From an uncultured Verrucomicrobiota bacterium (GTDB lineage: Bacteria; Verrucomicrobiota; Verrucomicrobiae; Opitutales; Opitutaceae): a stretch of 16,639 nucleotides of DNA. A model generated the notes under the pieces. That model worked only from the letters and a program-made list of their open reading frames with translations, was not told the origin of the DNA and did not search any database. The stretch is from positions 1 to 16,639 of the forward strand of contig CAMLQS010000081.1 in the NCBI GenBank assembly GCA_946482165.1, read 5' to 3'. Shown here one piece after another: positions 7,396 through 15,600 of the stretch (the stretch's first letter is position 1; each line of letters begins with the position of its first letter). Made by a program: the position numbers and the translations under genes.

Positions 7396-8016
7396 ATGTC
7401 CACCGCCCGCGACACCCTTCTCGCCCGAGTCAAAGCCGCCCTCGCTCCGCTGCCCGAGCGCGCGCCGCTGCCCAACTGGGACCGCGAACTCGTCATCATG
7501 CGCCAGGCCCGCGGCGTGGTCGACGCGTGGACGCTCTTTGCCGAGCGTCTCAAAAGCGTGAACGGCACCCCGCTCGCGTCCGTGCCCGAACTCGTCGATC
7601 TCCTCGCGAAGAACAACTGGAAACACGGCTACTGCGACCCCGCGCTCTGGCCCTCGCTTCGCGCCGCCTTCGACGCCGCGGGCGGCTTCACCGTCGAGAC
7701 CGACTTTGACCGCACCCGCGTCGACGATTACCAATTCGGCATCACTGCCGCCGTCGGCGCAGTCGCCGAGACGGGCACGCTCGTCCTCTCCGACCTCGGC
7801 ACCTCGCGTCGCCTTGGCGCGCTGACGCCTTGGACCCACATCGCCGTGCTGCGTCGCGCCCAGATCCATATCGATGTGCCCGCCGCCATCGCTGCGCTTC
7901 CGAAAGACCCGAACGTTGTCTGGGCCACCGGCCCCTCCAAGACCGCCGACGTCGAGGGCATTCTCATCGAGGGCGTTCATGGACCGGGGGTGCAGGTGGC
8001 GCTCCTGATCGACTAA
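7396..8016 (+). CDS. lutC: L-lactate utilisation protein C, LUD-domain subunit
   Basis: A 206-aa protein of the LutC/YkgG family and the third subunit of the lactate-oxidising complex. The LUD signature is present as GITAAVGAVAETGTLVL (the AETGTLVL core is the family hallmark), preceded by EIVET-like VETDFDRTRVDDYQFG and followed by a C-terminal GPSKTADVEGILIEGVHGPG (about residues 178-197) and VALLID. It is somewhat shorter than Bacillus LutC (240 aa), mostly at the N-terminus. The order lutA-lutB-lutC on one strand is the usual one. The gap from lutB is 129 nt and holds the octad inverted repeat, so lutC could be expressed at a different level from lutAB. The leader CCTTCGATCCCCGTTCCG before ATG 7396 lacks a Shine-Dalgarno motif. 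Confidence 0.93.
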   Translation: MSTARDTLLARVKAALAPLPERAPLPNWDRELVIMRQARGVVDAWTLFAERLKSVNGTPLASVPELVDLLAKNNWKHGYCDPALWPSLRAAFDAAGGFTVETDFDRTRVDDYQFGITAAVGAVAETGTLVLSDLGTSRRLGALTPWTHIAVLRRAQIHIDVPAAIAALPKDPNVVWATGPSKTADVEGILIEGVHGPGVQVALLID

Positions 8017-8017
8017 T

Positions 8018-8032
8018 CCGGGAAATTCCCGG
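8018..8032. other. Small perfect palindrome after the lutC stop
   Basis: CCGGGAAATTCCCGG starts two bases after the lutC TAA. It can form a 6-bp hairpin with a 3-nt loop. It has no T-run, so it is at best a weak terminator or pause site, or a protein-binding palindrome. It marks the boundary between the lut genes and pyrH. Confidence 0.35.
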
Positions 8033-8065
8033 TTGCGCCCTCCGCAGGAGCTTTCCGCGCCGCGC

Positions 8066-8094
8066 TTGACCCGCCCTCGCGCGGCCCGCTTTTC
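8066..8094 (+). promoter_or_regulatory. Possible pyrH promoter
   Basis: TTGACC at 8066-8071 matches a -35 box at five of six bases. About 17 bases later is only CTTTTC (8089-8094), a poor -10. The TSS would fall within a few bases of the pyrH ATG at 8107, giving a very short leader. A promoter is expected here because pyrH is functionally unrelated to lutC, but the boxes are weak evidence. Confidence 0.25.
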
Positions 8095-8106
8095 TTCCGC
8101 TCAACC

Positions 8107-8844
8107 ATGAGCGACCGCCCGGCCACACCGTCCACCGTCAAATACAAGCGCATCGTCCTGAAACTCAGTGGCGAAGTGCTTCGCGGCAAAGGTGTCGACC
8201 CGATCGATCCGCAAATTTTGGAGGACATCTGCCGCCAGGTGAAAATCGTCCGCGACCTCGGCATCGAGGTCTGCGTCGTCATCGGCGGCGGCAACATCTT
8301 CCGCGGGCTCACCGGATCGCAGCGTGGCGTCGACCGCACCACCGGCGACTACATGGGCATGCTCGCCACCGTGATCAACTCGCTCGCGATCATGGATTGC
8401 CTGGAAAAGATGGGCGTGAGCTGCCGCGTGCAGTCCGCCATCCCGATGAACCAGGTGGCCGAGCCCTTCATCCTGCGCCGCGCGATCCGCCACCTCGAGA
8501 AGGGCCGCGTCGTCATCTTCGCCGCCGGCACGGGCAACCCGTATTTCTCCACGGATACCACCGCGGCGCTCCGAGCCTCCGAAATCCGCGCCGACATCAT
8601 CATGAAGGCGACCAAGGTCGACGGCATCTACAACAAGGATCCGAAGAAGCACGCCGACGCGGTCCGCTACGACAGCCTCACCTTTATCGAGGCCCTCAAG
8701 CAGCGGCTCAACGTCATGGACAGCACCGCCTTCTCGCTGTGCCTCGACAACAACATGCCGATCCTCGTGTTCGATCTCCACGCGCCCGACGCCATCACGC
8801 GCGCCATCCACGGCGAGCCCGTGGGCACCTTGGTGCATAGCTGA
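8107..8844 (+). CDS. pyrH: UMP kinase
   Basis: A 245-aa cytoplasmic hexameric nucleoside monophosphate kinase of the amino-acid kinase fold. It phosphorylates UMP to UDP for RNA, CTP and cell-wall sugar nucleotides. Motifs in order: [13 protein letters not shown] (phosphate binding, about residues 15-27), [14 protein letters not shown] (about 57-70), [20 protein letters not shown] (about 78-97), [38 protein letters not shown] (split here for reference at [10 protein letters not shown], the UMP site) and [15 protein letters not shown]. Length and motifs are fully typical. pyrH normally sits in rpsB-tsf-pyrH-frr; here frr follows, but the gene before it is lutC, so rpsB-tsf have moved away. A terminator follows 25 nt after the stop. 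The leader GCTTTTCTTCCGCTCAACC has no Shine-Dalgarno motif. Confidence 0.97.
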   Translation: MSDRPATPSTVKYKRIVLKLSGEVLRGKGVDPIDPQILEDICRQVKIVRDLGIEVCVVIGGGNIFRGLTGSQRGVDRTTGDYMGMLATVINSLAIMDCLEKMGVSCRVQSAIPMNQVAEPFILRRAIRHLEKGRVVIFAAGTGNPYFSTDTTAALRASEIRADIIMKATKVDGIYNKDPKKHADAVRYDSLTFIEALKQRLNVMDSTAFSLCLDNNMPILVFDLHAPDAITRAIHGEPVGTLVHS

Positions 8845-8869
8845 CGCGCGGCATACCCGTTCGCCGTTT

Positions 8870-8895
8870 AGCCGCTCCCCGGGAGCGGCTTTTCC
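8870..8895 (+). terminator. Intrinsic terminator after pyrH
   Basis: Arms AGCCGCTCCC (8870-8879) and GGGAGCGGCT (8881-8890) are a perfect 10-bp inverted repeat with one central base. They are followed by TTTCC, which with the last arm base gives a TTTT run. It separates pyrH from frr, which are usually cotranscribed. Confidence 0.75.
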
Positions 8896-8931
8896 GTTCT
8901 TATAGCTTCGGCTCGGGCGCCCACCGCGCTC

Positions 8932-8961
8932 TCGACAAGTCCGCCCGCTCCGGCGAATAGT
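8932..8961 (+). promoter_or_regulatory. Candidate frr promoter
   Basis: A -35-like TCGACA (8932-8937, five of six to TTGACA) is followed after 18 bases by AATAGT (8956-8961, four of six to TATAAT). It would start transcription near 8968, about 27 nt before the frr ATG. Its position just after the pyrH terminator supports it, but no experiment backs it. Confidence 0.4.
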
Positions 8962-8994
8962 GCCCGTTTTCCCTTCCTTAACCCATACGTCGCC

Positions 8995-9543
8995 ATGTCC
9001 TCCCCCTTCCTCTCCGACGCCCAGGCCCGCATGAAGAAAGCCGTGGATCATACCCTCCACGAGTTTTCCAACATCCATACCGGCAAGGCTTCGCCGACCA
9101 TGGTCGAGGGCGTGATGGTCGAGTCCTACGGTTCGATGATGCGCATCAAGGACTGCGCCGCCATTTCCACCCCCGATTCCCGCCAGATCGTCGTCCAGCC
9201 TTGGGACAAGGGCTCCCTCCAAGCCATCGTGAAGGGCATCCAGATCGCCAACATCGGCCTGAACCCCCGCATCGATGGCAGCGTCGTCCGCATCGGTTTG
9301 CCCGAGATGAGCCGCGAGCGCCGCCAGGAGTTTGTGAAGATCGCCCAGCGCTTCGCCGAGGAAGGCCGCGTGCAGGTTCGCAATTCCCGTCGCGACACGC
9401 TTGAGGCGCTCAAGAAGGCCAAGCTCCCCGAGGACGAGGCCAAGCGCGTGGAAAAGGACATCCAGGCCGCCACCGACAAGGCCATCGCCGAGATCAACGC
9501 GCATCTCGCCTCCAAGGAAAAGGATCTGCTCACCGTCGGCTGA
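8995..9543 (+). CDS. frr: Ribosome recycling factor
   Basis: A 182-aa protein (E. coli RRF is 185 aa) that splits the post-termination 70S complex together with EF-G. Helix I begins ARMKKAVDHTLHEFSNIHTGKASPTMVEG. The middle domain contains AAISTPDSRQIVVQPWDKGSL, IANIGLNPRIDGSVVRIGLPEMSRERRQEFVK and the strongly conserved RVQVRNSRRD segment, which contains the essential helix III arginines. The C-terminal helix ends EINAHLASKEKDLL. In helix I the usual IRTGRAS reads IHTGKAS, replacing two normally conserved arginines by His and Lys; a related group may share this. It has its own candidate promoter after the pyrH terminator. A GNRA-looped hairpin overlaps its stop codon. The leader before ATG 8995 lacks a Shine-Dalgarno motif. 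Confidence 0.95.
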   Translation: MSSPFLSDAQARMKKAVDHTLHEFSNIHTGKASPTMVEGVMVESYGSMMRIKDCAAISTPDSRQIVVQPWDKGSLQAIVKGIQIANIGLNPRIDGSVVRIGLPEMSRERRQEFVKIAQRFAEEGRVQVRNSRRDTLEALKKAKLPEDEAKRVEKDIQAATDKAIAEINAHLASKEKDLLTVG

Positions 9544-9564
9544 GCGCGGCCGCAAGGCCGCGCT
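9543..9564 (+). other. GCAA-tetraloop hairpin overlapping the frr stop
   Basis: The stem AGCGCGGCC / GGCCGCGCT (9 bp) closed by a GCAA loop begins at the last base of the frr stop codon. There is no T-run, so it is more likely an mRNA 3'-end stabiliser or pause site than a complete terminator. The GGCCGCAAGGCC core recurs at 16435-16446. Confidence 0.55.
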
Positions 9565-9658
9565 GTCGAAGGTCGGGAGGTCAAAGGTCGAACGTCACTA
9601 CCGCGCGGCGAGCCGCGCCACGATCGCCCCTTGGCCATTCGACCTTCGGACCTGCGAC
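9565..9658. repeat. Heptad-spaced inverted repeat in the frr-proB gap
   Basis: GTC triplets occur at 9565, 9572, 9580, 9587 and 9594 (steps 7, 8, 7, 7) in units such as GTCGAAG and GTCAAAG. The reverse-complement GAC triplets occur at 9641, 9649 and 9656 (steps 8, 7). The two blocks are imperfect inverted copies, with AAGGTCGAA in the left block facing TTCGACCTT in the right. Between them is a GC palindrome GCGCGGC-GA-GCCGCGC (9603-9618). The whole could fold as a cruciform or large RNA hairpin ending 17 nt before proB. Confidence 0.6.
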
Positions 9659-9675
9659 TTCCGTCTCCGTTTCCC

Positions 9676-10779
<1,104 letters not shown>

Positions 10780-10889
10780 CGCCGGCCGGCGTTGATCACC
10801 GCGGTCAGGCCGACTCCGGCAACTATTCCGCCTGCCAACATTTCCTAACGGGTCGGCGTAGGCGGCCTAATAGGTCCGGTATTCCGGTG

Positions 10890-10948
10890 AAGCCCCGCGC
10901 GGACTTTGCTTTGCATGCGGTTTTAATTTTGTTCACGTAGCGGGGCTT
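10890..10948 (+). promoter_or_regulatory. Inverted repeat abutting the gltA start codon
   Basis: AAGCCCCGC (10890-10898) is exactly complementary to GCGGGGCTT (10940-10948), whose last base touches the ATG at 10949. The 41-nt spacer is AT-rich and contains TTTAAT (10922-10927), a possible -10, with a weak -35-like CGGACT at 10900-10905. If transcription starts further upstream, the RNA could fold and cover the GGGG that is the only Shine-Dalgarno-like purine run before gltA. If it starts near 10934, the arms would instead be a DNA operator around the promoter. Confidence 0.4.
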
Positions 10949-12250
10949 ATGGCCAACACCGCTACCCTTCATATCGACGGCAAGGAACTCCAATTACCCG
11001 TAATCATTGGTTCTGAAGGGGAACGGGCGGTAGATATCGGCAAGCTCCGCGCGGACACGGGTTACATCACCTACGACGACGGCTTCGGCAACACCGGGTC
11101 CTGCCTCAGCAAAATCACGTTTATCGACGGCGAAGTCGGCGTGTTGCGCTATCGCGGCTATCCGATCGAGCAGCTGGCCGAGAAGTCCAACTTCATCGAA
11201 AGTTCGCTGCTGGTGATGAACGGCGAGCTGCCCACGCCGGACGCGCGCGCGGCCTTTTCGCAGCTTCTCACCGCCAACGCGCCCCTCCGCGAGGGTTTGG
11301 TGCGCTTCATCCAAAGCTTCCCTCGCGACGCGCATCCGATGGCGGTGCTCTCCGCCACCCTCAACGCGCTCGGCGCCTATTATCCGCACCTCGCGAGCAA
11401 CAACCACCAGAACGATCTCGAGCATTTCGACGAGGCCGCCGCGATCGCCATCTCCAAGGTCCGCACCATCGCCGCGCACACCTATCGAGTGAGCAAGGGG
11501 CTGCCCTTCAATTATCCGAATCCAAAACTTGGATACTGCGAGAACTTCCTGCACCTGATGTTCTCCGAGCCCTACGCGGAATACGTGCCGACCCCCGAGG
11601 TCGCGCAGGCGCTCAACCTCTTCCTTCTGCTCCACGCCGACCACGAGCAGAACTGCTCCACCTCGACCGTGCGCATGGTGGCCTCGGCCGGAGCGAATCT
11701 CTTCGCCTCGATCTCGGCCGGCGTGAACGCCCTCTGGGGTCCGCTGCACGGCGGCGCCAACATGGCGGTGATCGAGATGTTGAAGAACATCCACGCCGAG
11801 GGCGACGACGGCACCAAGTTCATCGCCGCGGCCAAGGCCGGCAAGGGCGAGCGCCTGATGGGCTTCGGCCACCGCGTCTACAAGAACTACGATCCGCGCG
11901 CGAAGATCATCAAGACCTCCTTCTACAAGGCCCTCGCCTCGCTCGGCATCAAGGACGACCCGCTCCTCAACATCGCGATGAAGCTGGAGGATTGCGCGCT
12001 CAACGACCCGTATTTCGTGCAGCGCAAGCTCTACCCGAACGTCGACTTCTACTCGGGCCTGATCATGCGCGCGCTGGGCATCCCGGAGAACATGTTCACG
12101 GTGATGTTCGCCATCGGCCGCATGCCCGGCTGGATCGCGCAGTGGCGCGAGGTCGCCGCCAATCCGAAGCTCAAGATCTACCGCCCCCGCCAGGTCTACG
12201 TCGGCGAGCCGCAACGCAATTACGTCCCGGCGAATCTGCGCCAGGGTTGA
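10949..12250 (+). CDS. gltA: Citrate synthase
   Basis: A 433-aa enzyme that condenses acetyl-CoA and oxaloacetate to citrate, the entry step of the TCA cycle. The catalytic triad can be placed: H267 in [13 protein letters not shown]308 in [15 protein letters not shown] and D366 in [10 protein letters not shown], close to E. coli H264, H305 and D362. The N-terminus ([14 protein letters not shown], then [29 protein letters not shown]) has the beta-sheet extension of the Gram-negative hexameric type, which is commonly NADH-sensitive; that regulation is inferred from family. It ends with IARMP-like [11 protein letters not shown] and a typical [16 protein letters not shown]. It is transcribed alone, with a possible promoter in 10900-10934 and a strong terminator at 12306. 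The leader has only a GGGG run 3 nt from the ATG. Confidence 0.97.
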   Translation: MANTATLHIDGKELQLPVIIGSEGERAVDIGKLRADTGYITYDDGFGNTGSCLSKITFIDGEVGVLRYRGYPIEQLAEKSNFIESSLLVMNGELPTPDARAAFSQLLTANAPLREGLVRFIQSFPRDAHPMAVLSATLNALGAYYPHLASNNHQNDLEHFDEAAAIAISKVRTIAAHTYRVSKGLPFNYPNPKLGYCENFLHLMFSEPYAEYVPTPEVAQALNLFLLLHADHEQNCSTSTVRMVASAGANLFASISAGVNALWGPLHGGANMAVIEMLKNIHAEGDDGTKFIAAAKAGKGERLMGFGHRVYKNYDPRAKIIKTSFYKALASLGIKDDPLLNIAMKLEDCALNDPYFVQRKLYPNVDFYSGLIMRALGIPENMFTVMFAIGRMPGWIAQWREVAANPKLKIYRPRQVYVGEPQRNYVPANLRQG

Positions 12251-12305
12251 TGGAATGCGGCGCATTCGCGCCGCGTGTTCCGCGGTTCGACAGAAATTCC
12301 CAAAG

Positions 12306-12330
12306 GCCGGCTCCGTGGAGCCGGCTTTTT
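12306..12330 (+). terminator. Intrinsic terminator after gltA
   Basis: GCCGGCTC (12306-12313) and GAGCCGGC (12318-12325) form an 8-bp GC stem with a CGTG loop, followed by TTTTTCG. It begins 56 nt after the gltA stop. Confidence 0.85.
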
Positions 12331-12370
12331 CGTATAGCGGTGCTCGTGCCGGGCGCGAAGGAAGCGAAGA

Positions 12371-12390
12371 ACGCGGGCGCGCCCCCGCGT
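12371..12390. other. Short GC hairpin upstream of the MITE
   Basis: ACGCGGG (12371-12377) pairs with CCCGCGT (12384-12390) around a 6-base loop. It has no T-run and lies between the gltA terminator and the palindromic element. I see no gene around it. The rest of 12331-12395 holds nothing I can identify. Confidence 0.35.
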
Positions 12391-12395
12391 GTCAC

Positions 12396-12570
12396 ATCAC
12401 CCTAGATTCGGCGATAGCCCCGGCGAAAGATCGCTCAAGTTGCTGAATCAGATGGTGATTGCGGCGACCCGAAGGCGCACCCGGCGGGTGCGTCGAGTGG
12501 TCGATGCGATCAGCAGATGGTCAGCAGGTTGTGCGAGATGAGTCGCGGCTATCGCCGGATCTAGGATCAC
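12396..12570. mobile_element. 165-bp palindromic MITE, IS1380/ISEcp1-like ends, with 5-bp target duplication
   Basis: The element 12401-12565 begins CCTAGATTCGGCGATAGCC and ends with its inverse (12547-12565) with one mismatch, which would be a G-U pair in RNA. It is flanked directly by ATCAC on both sides (12396-12400 and 12566-12570), a clean 5-bp target duplication. Its interior is also an imperfect palindrome: 12431-12446 pairs with 12521-12536, further pairing continues inward, and the exact centre is a 7-bp hairpin CGCACCC-GGC-GGGTGCG (12476-12492). No transposase or other ORF fits inside. Ends starting CC, five-base duplications and the string CCTAGATTC are features of IS1380-family elements; from memory the left end of ISEcp1 starts the same way. 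It would be mobilised in trans by a full-length relative elsewhere. Confidence 0.75.
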
Positions 12571-12627
12571 AGGTGCGGGGCCGATCCGGCGTGACGACGG
12601 TTTTGCAGCGTGGAAGACGACAGTTGC

Positions 12628-12667
12628 CACGAAAAGGCCGGCTCCCGAGGAAGCCGGCCTTTTCGTG
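12628..12667. terminator. Bidirectional terminator between gltA and the cyclophilin gene
   Basis: A perfect 16-bp inverted repeat, CACGAAAAGGCCGGCT (12628-12643) and its complement (12652-12667), with an 8-nt loop. The arms carry AAAA/TTTT at the correct place on both strands, so it can end transcription from either side. It lies 24 nt past the stop of the minus-strand gene and is its natural terminator. The core AAGGCCGGCTCC is shared with the gltA terminator. The stretch 12571-12627 before it holds nothing I can identify. Confidence 0.85.
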
Positions 12668-12691
12668 ACCTGAACCACAGTTTGCCGACGC

Positions 12692-15600
12692 TTAGGGCGC
12701 GGGCGTGGCCGGGTTCTTGAATTGGACGCGGCCGGAAACGGTTTGCTCGGCGCCGCCGGAGATAGGCTTCACGAGGGTGAAACCTTCCGCGGTGACGGAG
12801 CCTCCGGCAAGGTTCTCGGCCATCAGGAACGCCCCCTCGAACGGCACCGTCCGGGAGATTGTTCCATCGACGAGGCGGAAGCTGCCTTTGAAAACGCCCG
12901 TGCGGGTGTCGAGCGTTCCTTTGAACTGCGAGGCGTCATTGGCCGCGAAGTCGGCGAAGGGCGCGATCGGCACTTTGTAGGTCACGCCGAGCAGGGCGGG
13001 CAGTTCGCCCGAGGAGGCGCCGAGCTCGGCGCCGGAGAGGACGAGTTCGGTTTTGCCCTTGTTGGCCGTCTGATCGTGCGCGAAGCCGAAATCGCCGAAC
13101 GTGCTGGGATACCAAGGCTCGAGCCGGATATTCAGACCGAGCGGACCGAAGCCCGCGCGATAGTTGGCGGAGGTGGGAAGCGCGGGCTTGGTCCAGTAGG
13201 CATCGGTGCCGGCGCCCGGCGCGACGTAGTGACGCTGGAAGAAGAAGTAGGGCTGGAACTTCGTGACGGAGGTCATCGGCAGCTCGGCGCTAAGCACGCC
13301 GCCGTTGACGGCGACACCGTGGGGGCGGGCGAAGAGGCGGATGCTCTTGTCGACCGCTCCGCGGACCGAGGTGGTCAACGGCGTGCCATCGGCAAGCTTG
13401 CCCTTGAAGTTGAGGCGGCCGTTCGCGGCGGCGGGAGCGGTGGCGTAGCCGCTGCCGGCGGGGAAAGGACGCTCGTCGTCGGATTCGTCGTCGAGCAAGG
13501 CCGGTGTGGTGATCGCGAGGTTGTAGGAGCCGACGTTGGCCCAAGGCGGAGGATTTGCCTTGGAGTGCGCGCCGATCTGACGGCCGGGATTGCCGGAGGG
13601 CAGGGTGTCCGCGTCACCGTCGTCGGGAATGAGGAGAGCGGACGCGATTTCGACGAGCCCGGACGAAGGGGTCTCGCGGGTGCTCAACTTCACCGAGACG
13701 TAGCCGTCCTCGGTGATGGCGAGGTCCGTGAGCACGTAGGCGCGGCCGGCAGGGGCGCCCGGGCGGGCGGCGACCACGGGCGCGGCGAAGGAAAGGGTGC
13801 CGGTGTCGTAGTCGCGGACCACGCGGCCCTTGAGCGGAATGGGTTTCTTGTCCTGCGCGGTATCGAGCGTGCCGGTGAGGACGCCGACTCCGGAGATCGT
13901 GAGCGAGAGTTTGGCGATGTGGACGCCGTCCGCGGGGCTGAGCAGCGCCTCGAAATCGCCGACCGAGCCGCCGACCAAGGGCTCGACGAGGATGTAGTAG
14001 GTGCTGGAGAGGCGGCTGGCTCCTTCGGTGACCGTGAGAACGACTTTGTAGAGGCCGGGCTTGCCGGTGATCACGCCGGTGATGATGCCTTCGTTGTTGA
14101 TCGAGAGGCCGGTGGGGAGTCCCGTTGCGGAGTAGCTTCGGCTCGTTTCAGGCGACGGCGCCGGAGTGCCGGGCAGGACGAAGCTGTTATTCGTTACCAA
14201 GAAGAGGACGCCGGAGACGATGCGCAGCGTCGCGGGGGCGCTGATCGCCTCGCCCGCGGTCGGGCCGAAGGGGGCGGGGGCAGTCTTGAGGACATTGCGC
14301 AGCACGCACCGGTATTGGGTGCCGTCGAGGGCGAGTCCGAAGCCGGCGGTGGTGTTGGCGTCGGAGGGGAGGCGGATGGTGAGCGTGGAGCTGGTGACGT
14401 TGGAGTAGGGCGTGGGCGCTCCGGGAGAGGCGGGGGTGGTGTCGGTGGCTGCGGTGGGCGGGACGTGGTTGACGAGGTTATCCCACTGCCCGGTGGCGGC
14501 GTTCAGGCGCTGCCACTGGTATTTGACGGGGGTGTTGGACGCGGCGGGTTTGGCGGCAACGGAGATCGTCGTCTTGTTATTGAGGTCGCCCTCGGCGTGC
14601 GAAAGGAAGCCGTGGACCATCTTCGCCGGCTGGGTGGCGACTCCGACCGGGACGGTGGTGATGCGCAGCGTGGTGGGCGCTCCCGGCAGTGAAACGGGAC
14701 CGTCGCCAAGGTCATGCGAGATGACGCAGCGGAACTGGTTCAGGTGGAGCGCGAGGGTGTCGAGCGTGTTGATGTCCTGGGAGTTCGCCGCGGGGGTTTC
14801 CGGGCCGGTGAGGCGAACGACCAGCGTGGCGGTCTTGGTGCCGGAGAAGGCGCTGGGGACGGAGGGAAACTCAGGGTTTTCATTGGTGCCGGTGCCTTTC
14901 ACCGCGGCTTTGCGATCGACGAGGGCGATCCAGTCGCCGTTCGGGGCCTTGCGCTGCCACTGGTAGTTCGGCGCGGGATAGGTGCCGCCGACCGCGGGTG
15001 CGGAGAGGCTGAAGGAGGTGCCGAGCTTGGCGGTGGTGTTGGCCGCGAGTTTACCGGTGAAGGCGAGGGTGGTGGTGACGGTGAGCGTGGTGGGCGCGCC
15101 CTCGGCAAGCGGGGCGGTGAAGGCGTCGGAGTTGGCCACCACGAAGCGGAACTGGTCGCCACTGAGGTCGAGGGCGGCGCCAACCTCGTCGGCGTTCGAG
15201 CCGGTGAGGCGGACGGTGAGCGTTTCGGTGTTTACGCCCGAGTAGGCGGTAGGCGCCTCGCTGGTGGAGTCGACCAGATCAACCCAGGGCGAACCGCTGT
15301 CGGAGCGGCGCTGCCATTTGATCGCAAGGGGCCACGCCGTGATATCCGCGTTGAGCGTGAAGGTGGAGCCGAGGGCGGCCTTGGTGGCGGCGGGGAGCTG
15401 CTTGATGACGCGAGGCGGGCCGTTGCGGGTGACGGTGTAAACGGTGTCCGTATAGTGGCCGCTGAGGGCGGTGGCGCGGACGGTGATCAGGGCGCGACCG
15501 CCGAATTTGCCGGGGACGACTTTCAACACGCCGCGCGTGATGGTCGGGGTGGCGGCGGAGGGGTTGTCGTTGGCCGCGATGGAGAAGTTGATCGGGCTCG

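Noticed and set aside
6841..7980. Minus-strand 379-codon frame including NAESQRRGEEE
   Set aside because: It is antisense to lutB and lutC, and the familiar-looking peptide comes from the octad repeat at 7268-7368, a common source of spurious proteins.
9631..9675. TTG start for proB
   Set aside because: It would translate the heptad repeat. ATG 9676 gives exactly the usual length and N-terminus.
12285..12305. tRNA T-arm-like GGTTCGA
   Set aside because: There is no matching acceptor stem, anticodon arm or CCA-adjacent pairing around it. No tRNA was found elsewhere in the window.
12401..12565. 6S RNA as the primary explanation of the long hairpin
   Set aside because: The symmetric centre, near-perfect terminal repeats and 5-bp flanking duplication are marks of transposition, and I see no clear 6S-like central bubble.
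12722..14692. 656-codon plus-strand frame opposite the cyclophilin/Ig gene
   Set aside because: Low-complexity G/A/E/V/R translation with no recognisable domain; it is antisense to a well supported gene with a signal peptide and repeat structure.
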